Shown here in pieces: positions 34,897 through 43,174 of a DNA stretch of 64,000 bases. The DNA lies in contig NZ_AQRA01000006.1 in assembly GCF_000626715.1 (NCBI RefSeq), positions 248,001-312,000 on the forward strand, in the 5' to 3' direction. This DNA comes from Aquimarina atlantica. Its GTDB lineage: Bacteria > Bacteroidota > Bacteroidia > Flavobacteriales > Flavobacteriaceae. Both the position numbers and the translations under genes were made by a program. The notes below the pieces were generated by a model. The model did no database searches. It saw only the letters and a list, made by a program, of their open reading frames with translations, and was not told the origin of the DNA. Numbering within the stretch: the first letter of the stretch is position 1; every line of letters begins with the position of its first letter.

Positions 34897-35913
34897 TTAA
34901 TCTTCTTTAATACTGCTGATTTCACCAGTTCTACGTGTACCACCTGCACCATCACTACGATTACTTCCAAAAATCCATATCTCATCATTAAATAATAGTA
35001 CGGTGTGATCGTTGATACCATCTGTTCCTGGCCTGGGGCCTTCATACCTGATCCAGGTAATCATATCTGGGGAGTACCATATTTCATTATTAAAAGGCGT
35101 GATGTTATCTTTACCACCTATAACCCATACTTTATTGTTGTAAACTGTTGCAGAATGTGCATTTCTTTCAGAAAACAGTGTAGTGGGGTTAACTTCTGTC
35201 CACGAACTACCATCAGTACTGGTCCATATTTCGTTTACTTTATTAGCAGCTATATCCTCTCCTCCCAGTAGATACATCGCATCATTAAAAACGACACCTT
35301 TTTGTCCTCCTCTTCCGGGGAATGCATTATTGGTTTCTTGTATCCAATCTATACCATTTGTTGTAGACCATACTTCGGTTTGGTTGGTTGTACGATTACC
35401 TTTTGTTACATACATTTTGCTGTTAAATACGATAGTTTCGTGAGCTGGTAAATCTCCAAAAGGAGGTGATAATTCACTCCAGGAAACTCCATCGGCAGAA
35501 TGCCATATATTAGTATATGGAACATCTGTAATATCTTTACCACCGATAAGCCAAAGCTGATCATTAAACGTAGTTAATGTAGCTCCCGAACGAAAAGAGG
35601 TAAAGCTTGCTGGTGTAGTGCTAGAAAGAGGAACAGTAGCCCAATTGATACCATTACTACTGGACCAGAGGAAATGAGACCCAGAACTACCATATGTATT
35701 ATACCCCCCGGCAGCATAAATTTTTCCATCAAAAATGGTCATTGCAACTCCTGCAAATTCACCCATTTGATCTTCTTCGGTTTGTACTGTAAAGGCTAAA
35801 GAAAATTCTCCTCCTCCTCGTATAGGAGTAGTATTGTCATCATCTAAGTCACATGAAAGATGGGTGACTGTAAGGATGATTAATACTAGTACATTGAAAC
35901 TTTTTGTTTTCAT
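34897..35913 (-). CDS. Kelch-repeat lipoprotein
   Basis: 338 aa. Lipobox LSCDLDDDN with Cys21. Six or so Kelch/beta-propeller repeats: FDGKIYAAGGYN, FNDQLWLIGGKDI, FNSKMYVTKGNRT, FNDAMYLLGGED, YNNKVWVIGGKD and FNDEIWIFGSNRS, each about 45-50 residues apart with a W-x-x-x-G following. A propeller of this kind usually mediates protein or glycan binding on the cell surface. First gene of the six-gene minus-strand operon, which therefore starts near 35913-35980. Confidence 0.88.
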   Translation of the reverse strand: MKTKSFNVLVLIILTVTHLSCDLDDDNTTPIRGGGEFSLAFTVQTEEDQMGEFAGVAMTIFDGKIYAAGGYNTYGSSGSHFLWSSSNGINWATVPLSSTTPASFTSFRSGATLTTFNDQLWLIGGKDITDVPYTNIWHSADGVSWSELSPPFGDLPAHETIVFNSKMYVTKGNRTTNQTEVWSTTNGIDWIQETNNAFPGRGGQKGVVFNDAMYLLGGEDIAANKVNEIWTSTDGSSWTEVNPTTLFSERNAHSATVYNNKVWVIGGKDNITPFNNEIWYSPDMITWIRYEGPRPGTDGINDHTVLLFNDEIWIFGSNRSDGAGGTRRTGEISSIKED

Positions 35914-35981
35914 TTTTTTACTTTTAGAGTTTTACACCTTTATATCATTACGCAATGAATATTGTTACCTTTGTTGATCTC

Positions 35982-36134
35982 TTATTTTTTAAATTTTACT
36001 TCCTTAATGATTTTGTTTTTATGTGTGATTTTTAACGTATAGATTCCGTCTTCCAAATGGTTTATATTTAGATATATATTGTTGGTGGGAGAATGATTGA
36101 GGTGCCCTTTATAAACCTTTCTTTTTTTATTCAT
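35982..36134 (-). pseudogene. Gene remnant resembling a C-terminal sorting-type domain
   Basis: Minus-strand frame ending HLEDGIYTLKITHKNKIIKE followed by VKFKK and a stop. The pattern G-x-Y-x-L-K-I-x-x-x-x-K-I-x-K-E-V resembles the end of T9SS type A sorting or DUF3244-like domains. A TAG closes the frame at about 36185; the only ATG gives 50 aa (36134). It may be a leftover C-terminus or a tiny gene; I lean to remnant. Confidence 0.35.
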
Positions 36135-36209
36135 GTCTGTATAATCGATCAATAAACCAGACTTGTTTCGGATTCTATGGTAAAACTAGGAGATGAAAAA
36201 GGAGATTGT

Positions 36210-36246
36210 TATAAGGTATGTAACAAAGATTATAAATTATGTAACA
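36210..36246 (+). promoter_or_regulatory. Two direct copies of an operator-like motif, 21 bp apart
   Basis: TATAAGGTATGTAACA (36210-36225) and TATAAATTATGTAACA (36231-36246). Centre spacing of 21 bp is two helical turns, as for AraC- or response-regulator-type sites. Upstream of the hybrid regulator gene and next to the divergent operon. Confidence 0.5.
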
Positions 36247-36369
36247 TTAAGAAAATGGGGGAATTACCTCTTTTGTTCGGGGTGTTTTTTGATCTGCAGA
36301 TAGTCTACTTCTTTTGGTTTTATTATTACGAATGAAATAGACTTTTTGTACTTTAACAGATAGCAATGC

Positions 36370-36398
36370 TATAAATTATGTAACAATATTGGTTACAT
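36370..36398 (+). promoter_or_regulatory. Third motif copy plus inverted repeat upstream of the hybrid regulator
   Basis: TATAAATTATGTAACA at 36370-36385 is identical to the copy at 36231. Its ATGTAAC (36378-36384) is the left arm of a palindrome, ATGTAAC-N7-GTTACAT (36378-36398). It lies 107-135 nt before the regulator's first codon. Confidence 0.55.
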
Positions 36399-36504
36399 AT
36401 GGTATAATAATGCTAATCAAAATAATGTATCATTGTAATTTTGATTATAAACATTTGTACAACTTAAATTTATCATTAGTATCAAAAATTTCTCGCACAT
36501 TTTT

Positions 36505-39500
36505 TTGTTATTTCTTACTTCTTCTTATTTATGTTGGACTCAGAAATCTGTAGTAAATCCAACAAAGATTTTATTTGAAGAAATAACTATCACTTCTGAT
36601 GATGGACTTCAGGCATGGGAAAATATTGATGTATTTTATGAAGATGAAGAAGGAATTATTTGGTCACTTATCGAGGATGGTTTATATCGGTATAATGGGT
36701 ATGCTGCTGTAAATGTAACTAGTTTTTTATCTCGTTTTCATAATCTGGATGTAGGGAATCAGGCTGGAACGAGATTTTTGATTGATAATGATATTATTTG
36801 GTATGGAGAACGTAAAGGTTTGTATAAAATAAATCTAGAAAAACGTACTTCAGAAAAAATATTTTTAGAAGAACCGTTACATCTTCCTAATTGGCGAAAT
36901 TTCATTTTACAATTGAAATCAATAGCCGATACATTATACGTAGGTACCTCTAATGGGATTTATATTGTAGATAAAAAATCGAATACTGTTTTAAAGAAGT
37001 ATTTAACTAATGGGATTGATATTCGACATCGCAATAGCTCACATGCTGTAGAATCTTTTTATGTAGATACAAAAAATAATATTCTTTGGGTTGCATTACC
37101 TGATGGTTTTTATAAAATTAACATCAAAAATGATCATATAGAACATTACAAGGTTAAAGATGCTCCTTATATCTATCCTCATAATTTTCATGATATTATA
37201 CCTTATGATAATGTGTTTTTAATGCCTACTCATGGTTTAGGAATGGTAGAGTTTAATACAGAAACCAAGCAGTTTTCACGTTTTGAAACCAAAGTACATG
37301 AGAAATGGAGTCGAGCTGATAATGTTATTCGATCTGCAATTCCTTTAAACGATAGTACCTTATTGGTTAATGTAGTTAATTTGGGAAACGCACTTTACAA
37401 TAGGTATACAAAAAAATATGAGTGGTTAGAAACACCAGAACCTATGAAAGACGGTGTTTTCTTAAACTTAGATAGAAGCGGATTTGTATGGGCATCGAAA
37501 CGAGGAAGAATATTTCGTTCTACCCAGCCTGTGGTTAAAACCGATCAAAACTTTAAGCATAGTATTGATATAAGTAGTTTTGTTGCTAATAATGTTTTAA
37601 AAAGTAGGCCTTCTATCGATGGATATTCTACTATTGATCTTAAAGAAGGGGAACGAAATGTAGTAGTGGATTTTTCTATTTCTAAGCCTTATGTTTTAGA
37701 TTCTATATCGTATAGATACCGATTAAATTCGGAAAAATGGATTCCTATAAAAACAGAAAATGCACTAAGCCTTTTTGACCTGACTGCTGGTAAAAAGAAT
37801 TTAGCTATTCAAGCACTTGATAAGGATGAAAATGTATTAGCAGTACGAGAATTAACGTTTGTTGTTCATCAACCTTTTTATCTGTCTATATATTTTATCG
37901 GTAGTTGTGTTCTCTTTCTCTTCGTAGCAATATACTTATTAGGAAGGTATAGTGTATATAGAAAAACTACCAAGAAATTACAAGAACTAGATAAAGCAAA
38001 ATCTAAATTCTTTGCTAATATTTCACATGAGTTTCGTACACCTCTGACCTTAATTTTGGGGCCTATTCAACAACAACTTAAAAAAGAAAAACTCGATCCG
38101 ATTGAACGTGCTAATTTTGAAATGGCACAACGCAATTCACATAAGTTACTTTCTCTGGTAGATCAATTATTAGATCTCTCGAAAATAGAAACTGGAAATT
38201 TAAAGCTTAAAGCAAGTCAACAAGATGTAATTTCATTTATTGGGAGTATAGTCGATAGTTTTACGTATTTGGCTACAGAAAAGAATATCAACTATCTCAC
38301 GTATATAAATAAAACTCAGGCTATAACTTGGTTTGATAAAGATGTAGTAGAAAAAGTAGTATCAAATCTGATATCTAATGCCATAAAGTATACACCAAAC
38401 AAGGGATCTATAGTATGCAATGCTATGGTAAAAGAAAATGAATTACGTTTTGTGGTAAAGAATACGGGTAAAGGGCTTACCAAAGAAGAAGAAGTCAAGG
38501 TTTTTGAACGATTTTATCAGATTAACGAAAACAAAGAAGGTATTGGTATTGGTTTGGCTTTGGTAAAAGAATTGGTCTCGTTGCATAAAGGTACTATAAA
38601 TGTGGAAAGCATTCCTAATGAATGGACAATCTTTACTGTAATATTACCTATTGCTAAAAAATCTTTTTCTAAAGAAGAATTGGCAGATGGGCTTATTGCT
38701 ATTTCCAGAAAAGAAATAGGTGATTCTGTTAATGATTATACCGAAGAAGAATCAATTGAAATTGATAAAACAAATGAAGATTTGCCTATTTTACTCATTG
38801 TAGATGATAACGATGATATTCGAAGTTATGTAGAACATATATTTGCAAAACATTATACCATAATAAAAGCTGAAAATGGAAAGGAAGGAATTGAGCAGGC
38901 CATGGCACATATCCCAGATATTATTATTAGTGATGTTATGATGCCGGTAACAGATGGTGTTGAGTTATGTAATACATTAAAAAGTGATGAACGTACCAGC
39001 CATATTCCTATTATTTTATTAACAGCAAAAGCTGGAGATGAAAACAAATTAGAAGGTATAAAAACAGGTGCAGATGATTATATTACTAAACCATTTCATG
39101 AAGGTGTACTAAAAGAACGTATAAAAAAACTGATAGAAGTTCGTAAAAAATTACAATTACGATACAGTCAGGAAGTTGTTTTAAGACCGAAAGATGTAAC
39201 TATAAATTCTGTAGAAGAGCAGTTCTTAAATCGTATGCAAAAAGTGTTGGACGAAAATTTGGTAGAATCTTCTTTTTCGATAGCACTGTTTAGCCAGGCG
39301 TTAGGTATGAGTCGTATGCAATTGCACAGAAAACTGAAGGCACTAACGGGGTTGTCTGCTTCAGAATTTATTAGATCTCAACGTTTAAAATTAGCAGCAC
39401 AATTGCTTAAGAAATCAGATATTAATGTGTCTCAAGTAGGATATAGTGTTGGTTTTAATGATCATGCTTATTTTAGTAAGTGTTTTAAAGAAATGTATCA

Positions 39501-39534
39501 TTGTACACCTAATGAATACAGTAAGAAAAAATAA
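36505..39534 (+). CDS. Hybrid two-component system protein: sensor kinase, receiver and AraC output
   Basis: 1009 aa from TTG 36505. No ATG exists nearby; an in-frame ATT at 36475 would give a better signal peptide (SIKNFSHIFLLFLTSSYLC), so the start is uncertain. N-terminal propeller-like sensor region (about 20-370), a Y_Y_Y domain (about 375-455, SISYRYRLNSEKWIPI), a membrane helix (about 457-480), HisKA with His508 (ISHEFRTPLTLILGP), HATPase (N-box NLISNAIKYTPN, GKGLTKEEEVKVFERF, GIGIGLALVKELV), receiver with Asp810 (IISDVMMP) and AraC HTH (about 905-1005, SQVGYSVGFNDHAYFSKCFK). It senses a periplasmic signal and acts directly on DNA. Faces the envelope operon; motif copies at 36210-36398 are candidate targets. 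Confidence 0.92.
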   Translation: MLFLTSSYLCWTQKSVVNPTKILFEEITITSDDGLQAWENIDVFYEDEEGIIWSLIEDGLYRYNGYAAVNVTSFLSRFHNLDVGNQAGTRFLIDNDIIWYGERKGLYKINLEKRTSEKIFLEEPLHLPNWRNFILQLKSIADTLYVGTSNGIYIVDKKSNTVLKKYLTNGIDIRHRNSSHAVESFYVDTKNNILWVALPDGFYKINIKNDHIEHYKVKDAPYIYPHNFHDIIPYDNVFLMPTHGLGMVEFNTETKQFSRFETKVHEKWSRADNVIRSAIPLNDSTLLVNVVNLGNALYNRYTKKYEWLETPEPMKDGVFLNLDRSGFVWASKRGRIFRSTQPVVKTDQNFKHSIDISSFVANNVLKSRPSIDGYSTIDLKEGERNVVVDFSISKPYVLDSISYRYRLNSEKWIPIKTENALSLFDLTAGKKNLAIQALDKDENVLAVRELTFVVHQPFYLSIYFIGSCVLFLFVAIYLLGRYSVYRKTTKKLQELDKAKSKFFANISHEFRTPLTLILGPIQQQLKKEKLDPIERANFEMAQRNSHKLLSLVDQLLDLSKIETGNLKLKASQQDVISFIGSIVDSFTYLATEKNINYLTYINKTQAITWFDKDVVEKVVSNLISNAIKYTPNKGSIVCNAMVKENELRFVVKNTGKGLTKEEEVKVFERFYQINENKEGIGIGLALVKELVSLHKGTINVESIPNEWTIFTVILPIAKKSFSKEELADGLIAISRKEIGDSVNDYTEEESIEIDKTNEDLPILLIVDDNDDIRSYVEHIFAKHYTIIKAENGKEGIEQAMAHIPDIIISDVMMPVTDGVELCNTLKSDERTSHIPIILLTAKAGDENKLEGIKTGADDYITKPFHEGVLKERIKKLIEVRKKLQLRYSQEVVLRPKDVTINSVEEQFLNRMQKVLDENLVESSFSIALFSQALGMSRMQLHRKLKALTGLSASEFIRSQRLKLAAQLLKKSDINVSQVGYSVGFNDHAYFSKCFKEMYHCTPNEYSKKK

Positions 39535-39693
39535 GTACAATATGTTTTCTTTTGTAAACCCCTTTTTTTGCAGAGTTTTTATAAAATGGTAAAATTAAAT
39601 GAGATTTCTAATCGTGTCGAAACGCTTTAGATTTTAAAAAATAATCATACTTTTATACACACAATTGAATATTTCTTAGTTTGCTACTCTAAA

Positions 39694-40560
39694 ATGACCG
39701 AAAACGTAAAAATTATTGAATGCCCTCGAGATGCTATGCAGGGTATAAAAGAATTCATTCCTACCGAAAAAAAAGTTCAGTATATTCAGTCATTGTTACG
39801 GTGTGGTTTTGATACCATAGATTTTGGGAGTTTTGTTTCACCAAAAGCAATACCACAAATGGTAGACACCGCAGAGGTTTTATCACAATTAGATCTTTCT
39901 GATACCAGAAGCAAATTGTTAGCTATTATTGCGAATGTACGTGGTGCTAATGATGCAGTACAGCACGAAGCAATCGATTATTTGGGATATCCTTTCTCGA
40001 TTTCAGAAAATTTCCAGATGAGAAATACACATAAGACTATTGCAGAATCTGTAGCTACATTACAAGAAATATTACATATCGCAGATAAAGCAAATAAAAA
40101 AGTAGTGGCCTATCTTTCTATGGGATTTGGTAACCCTTACGGAGATCCATGGAGTGTGGAAATAGTAGGGGAGTGGACCGAGAAATTAAGTAAGATGGGA
40201 GTGAAGATACTTTCATTATCAGATACTGTTGGTACTTCTACGCCAGAAATTATTGATTACTTGTTTGCAAATTTAATTCCGGCCTATCCAGAGATTGAAT
40301 TTGGAGCACATTTACATACTACACCAACGACCTGGTTTGAGAAAGTTGATGCTGCATATAAAGCAGGATGCAGGCGTTTTGATGGAGCTATTCAAGGGTT
40401 TGGAGGATGCCCAATGGCAAAAGACGAATTAACAGGTAATATGCCTACCGAACGTATGATTTCATATTTTACAACAGTACATGCCGAAACAAATATCAAA
40501 ACGCTAAGTTTTGAATCTTCACATAATGAGGCTACCAAGATATTTTCTATGTATCATTAG
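39694..40560 (+). CDS. Hydroxymethylglutaryl-CoA lyase
   Basis: 288 aa, normal for the family. TIM-barrel of the HMGL-like group: VKIIECPRDAMQGIKEFIPT, where the R-D of the metal/substrate site is in ECPRDAMQG, then FGSFVSPKAIPQMVDT, MGFGNPYGDPW, LSLSDTVGTSTPEII, GAHLHTTPTTW (HxH zinc/magnesium ligands) and the signature GFGGCPMAKDELTGNMPTE with the active-site Cys. Cleaves HMG-CoA to acetoacetate and acetyl-CoA in leucine catabolism, functionally related to the leucine dehydrogenase at 10808 although not linked. Monocistronic. Confidence 0.93.
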   Translation: MTENVKIIECPRDAMQGIKEFIPTEKKVQYIQSLLRCGFDTIDFGSFVSPKAIPQMVDTAEVLSQLDLSDTRSKLLAIIANVRGANDAVQHEAIDYLGYPFSISENFQMRNTHKTIAESVATLQEILHIADKANKKVVAYLSMGFGNPYGDPWSVEIVGEWTEKLSKMGVKILSLSDTVGTSTPEIIDYLFANLIPAYPEIEFGAHLHTTPTTWFEKVDAAYKAGCRRFDGAIQGFGGCPMAKDELTGNMPTERMISYFTTVHAETNIKTLSFESSHNEATKIFSMYH

Positions 40561-40638
40561 GTAGTAAGCTTATAATCAGTACAATAATTTTTTTCTGTAT
40601 TAAAATTTAAAATTAATTTAGATTTAGAATAAATAAAC

Positions 40639-40669
40639 TTTGTGAAGTTCATTTTGATGAATATATTTG
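40639..40669 (+). promoter_or_regulatory. Bacteroidota-type promoter for the iron-uptake genes
   Basis: TTTG (40639-40642) and TATATTTG (40662-40669) separated by 19 nt match the -33 TTTG and -7 TAnnTTTG consensus. The DUF4856 ATG is 41 nt downstream. Best-supported promoter in the window. Confidence 0.7.
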
Positions 40670-40709
40670 CAGACTTATAAGTAATTGATATTAAGTCTAA
40701 ATAAAAGAA

Positions 40710-41930
40710 ATGAAAATTAAAAATTTGCTAAAAATCGTATGTATATCAGGGACCTTTATTTTAGGGTCTTGTTCTTCAGATGATGATTCTACTACAGAAG
40801 TAGTGGCACCTTCAACCTACGTTTTTGAACGTAATAATGAAAGCTCTGTAAGTTTTGGTGGTCAAACTACGCGTATTGCAATGGCCGAAGAAATTGTAAG
40901 TAAATTAAAAGATAATACAAGTACCGAAGCTATTTTGGATGCAATGTTTGCTCATGTAGAAGGAGCAAATGATTTTTCTGATGCTAGTCTAAATGCATCT
41001 GGTAAAAGTGTAAGAAGTAAAACGGCTGCATCAAGAGATTATTTTTCTGATAACGCAACAGATGCTGCAGCTATAAAGGATAAATTTGATAGTTGGATAA
41101 AAAGCCAGGTAGATGATGTTTTTCCTAGTTGGACGACAGATGCTTCGGCTGGTGTAGCAGGAGTTCTTCAAGAAGCAGGAGGAGGTTCTAAAAGATATGT
41201 TAATACAAAAGGACTAGAATTAAACCAGGCATTTGCAAAGAGTTTGATAGGTGCTTTAATGACTGATCAGGCTTTAAATAACTATTTAGGAACTTTAGTT
41301 TTGGATGAAGCTTCTAATATAGCAAATAATAATAATGGAGTAGTAGCAGAAGGTAAGCCTTATACTACGATGGAACACAAATGGGATGAAGCCTACGGTT
41401 ATCTATATGGAGCTTCTCAAGATAAAGCAGATCCGAATAAAACTATAGGTCAGGACGATAGTTTCTTAAATAAATATATAGGAAGAGTAGAAGGAGATTC
41501 TGATTTTGCAGGTATTGCAAAAGAAATATTTGATGCATTTAAGTTGGGTAGAGCAGCTATTGTTGCAAAGAGATACGATGTACGTGATGCACAAGCGGCT
41601 ATTATTAGAGAAAAAATATCACAGGTTATTGCGATAAGAGCAGTGTATTATTTGCAACAAGGAAAAACTGCATTAGAAGCTTCTACCGTAGATTATGCTA
41701 GTGCATTTCATGATCTTTCAGAAGGGTTTGGATTTGTATATAGTTTACAATTTACAAGAAAACCGCAAGGTAATGTTCCTTATTTAACAAGAACCGAGGT
41801 TCAGGGACTAATAGATCAGTTAATGGGAGGTACTAATGGATTTTGGGATGTAACTCCGGCAACTTTGCAATCAATTTCAGAAACTATTGCAAGTAAATTT
41901 AGTTTTACTGTTGCACAAGCAGGTAGCTAG
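40710..41930 (+). CDS. DUF4856 lipoprotein
   Basis: 406 aa. Lipoprotein signal ILGSCSSDDD with Cys21 and an acidic stretch after it, typical of surface-exposed lipoproteins. The DUF4856 body shows YVFERNNESSVSFGGQTTRI, YVNTKGLELNQAFAKSLIGA, HKWDEAYGYLYGASQDK and a helical C-terminus (FHDLSEGFGFVYSLQFTRKP). In Bacteroidota this family occurs beside imelysin and TonB-receptor genes, and its helical makeup is related to imelysin-type M75 folds. Probable role in iron or metal capture at the surface; direct evidence is lacking. Followed by a terminator (41961-41997), then the imelysin gene. Confidence 0.88.
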   Translation: MKIKNLLKIVCISGTFILGSCSSDDDSTTEVVAPSTYVFERNNESSVSFGGQTTRIAMAEEIVSKLKDNTSTEAILDAMFAHVEGANDFSDASLNASGKSVRSKTAASRDYFSDNATDAAAIKDKFDSWIKSQVDDVFPSWTTDASAGVAGVLQEAGGGSKRYVNTKGLELNQAFAKSLIGALMTDQALNNYLGTLVLDEASNIANNNNGVVAEGKPYTTMEHKWDEAYGYLYGASQDKADPNKTIGQDDSFLNKYIGRVEGDSDFAGIAKEIFDAFKLGRAAIVAKRYDVRDAQAAIIREKISQVIAIRAVYYLQQGKTALEASTVDYASAFHDLSEGFGFVYSLQFTRKPQGNVPYLTRTEVQGLIDQLMGGTNGFWDVTPATLQSISETIASKFSFTVAQAGS

Positions 41931-41960
41931 AACAATAAACAATTCATAAAGTTTAAAAAA

Positions 41961-41997
41961 AGAGGTTGGAAATTATAACATTTCCAACCTCTTTTTT
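41961..41997 (+). terminator. Terminator between DUF4856 and imelysin genes
   Basis: 13-bp stem AGAGGTTGGAAAT / ATTTCCAACCTCT, 6-nt loop, then a T-run. Partial read-through would set expression ratio of the downstream genes. Confidence 0.85.
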
Positions 41998-42005
41998 TAC
42001 ATTTG
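41998..42005 (+). promoter_or_regulatory. Candidate -7 element TACATTTG for the imelysin gene
   Basis: Matches TAnnTTTG, abuts the T-run of the terminator and lies 31 nt before the imelysin ATG. No -33 element at the expected distance. Confidence 0.35.
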
Positions 42006-42036
42006 CAAAAATTTATTAAGAATAAATAAAAATAAG

Positions 42037-43158
42037 ATGAAAAAATCATTATTTTTAGCTTTGGTTACGTTATTTTTTATAGCGGGCTGCTCATCGAGTG
42101 ATGATTCGAATGATACAGGCGATATTACAGATAATTTTGACCGAAAAGCGTTATTAACTAATATAGCAGATAATATAGTTATACCTTCATATGAAAGTTT
42201 TTCTACCGATATCACTGCTTTAAAAACGGCAACCTCTACTTTTATAGCTACAACCGATGCAGCAAATCTTGTTGCACTACGAAATGCCTGGATAAAAGCA
42301 TATACCTCATGGCAATCGGTTAGTATGTTTGAAATAGGAAAAGCAGAAGAACTTTCGCTACGAAATTTTATGAATGTATACCCTGTTACTGTAGCAGAAA
42401 TAGAAGCTAATATTACTTCTGGGACGTATGATTTTACTTCGGTAACAAAACAGGACGAACAAGGATTTGGAGCGTTAGATTATCTTTTGAACGGATTATC
42501 AGGTACTGATACAGGAATCGTAGAGTTTTATACTACCAATGCTAATGCTGCCGGTTATAAAAAGTATTTGTCTGATTTGGTAAACCGTATGAGTGACCTT
42601 ACCGGCCAGGTTTTAAACGATTGGAAAGGAAGTTATAGAGGTACTTTTATAAGTAATAGTGGATCTTCTGCCACAAGTTCGTTAGATAAATTGACTAATG
42701 ATTTTATTTTTCATTATGAAAAACATTTACGTGCAGCCAAAATAGGAATACCTGCAGGTGTATTCTCAGGTTCTCCATTAGATACTACTGTTGAGGCTTT
42801 TTATAAAGCAGATATATCTAAGGCACTTTTTAATGCTAACCTTAGTGCGTTACAAGATTTTTTTAACGGAAAACATTTTGGCAGTACGACTACAGGAGAA
42901 AGTTTAAAAACGTATTTAGATTTCTTAAATACAATTAAAAATGGTGTAGATTTAAGTACGCTTATCAATAACCAATTTAATACTGCAAGAACAAAAGCAT
43001 CTAGTCTGGCTGACGATCTATCATCTCAGGTTCGTACCAACAATACTTTAATGACACAAACCTATGATGAATTACAGAAAAATGTAGTTTTTCTTAAGGT
43101 GGATATGCTCTCTGCAATGTCTATACGAGTGGATTTTGTTGATGCCGATGGAGATTAA
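42037..43158 (+). CDS. Imelysin-family (M75) lipoprotein, iron-regulated type
   Basis: 373 aa. Lipobox FIAGCSSSDDS with Cys18. The two-domain four-helix imelysin fold is indicated by ALRNAWIKAYTSWQSVSMFE, GFGALDYLLNGLSG (the conserved G-x-x-A-x-x-Y-L-L element), and repeated helical pairs such as FHYEKHLRAAKIGIP. Relatives include EfeO and IrpA-type proteins that handle iron at the outer membrane or in the periplasm. Between DUF4856 and HTTM genes; 16 nt before HTTM. Confidence 0.9.
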   Translation: MKKSLFLALVTLFFIAGCSSSDDSNDTGDITDNFDRKALLTNIADNIVIPSYESFSTDITALKTATSTFIATTDAANLVALRNAWIKAYTSWQSVSMFEIGKAEELSLRNFMNVYPVTVAEIEANITSGTYDFTSVTKQDEQGFGALDYLLNGLSGTDTGIVEFYTTNANAAGYKKYLSDLVNRMSDLTGQVLNDWKGSYRGTFISNSGSSATSSLDKLTNDFIFHYEKHLRAAKIGIPAGVFSGSPLDTTVEAFYKADISKALFNANLSALQDFFNGKHFGSTTTGESLKTYLDFLNTIKNGVDLSTLINNQFNTARTKASSLADDLSSQVRTNNTLMTQTYDELQKNVVFLKVDMLSAMSIRVDFVDADGD

Positions 43159-43174
43159 TAGCATATATTGTTAG

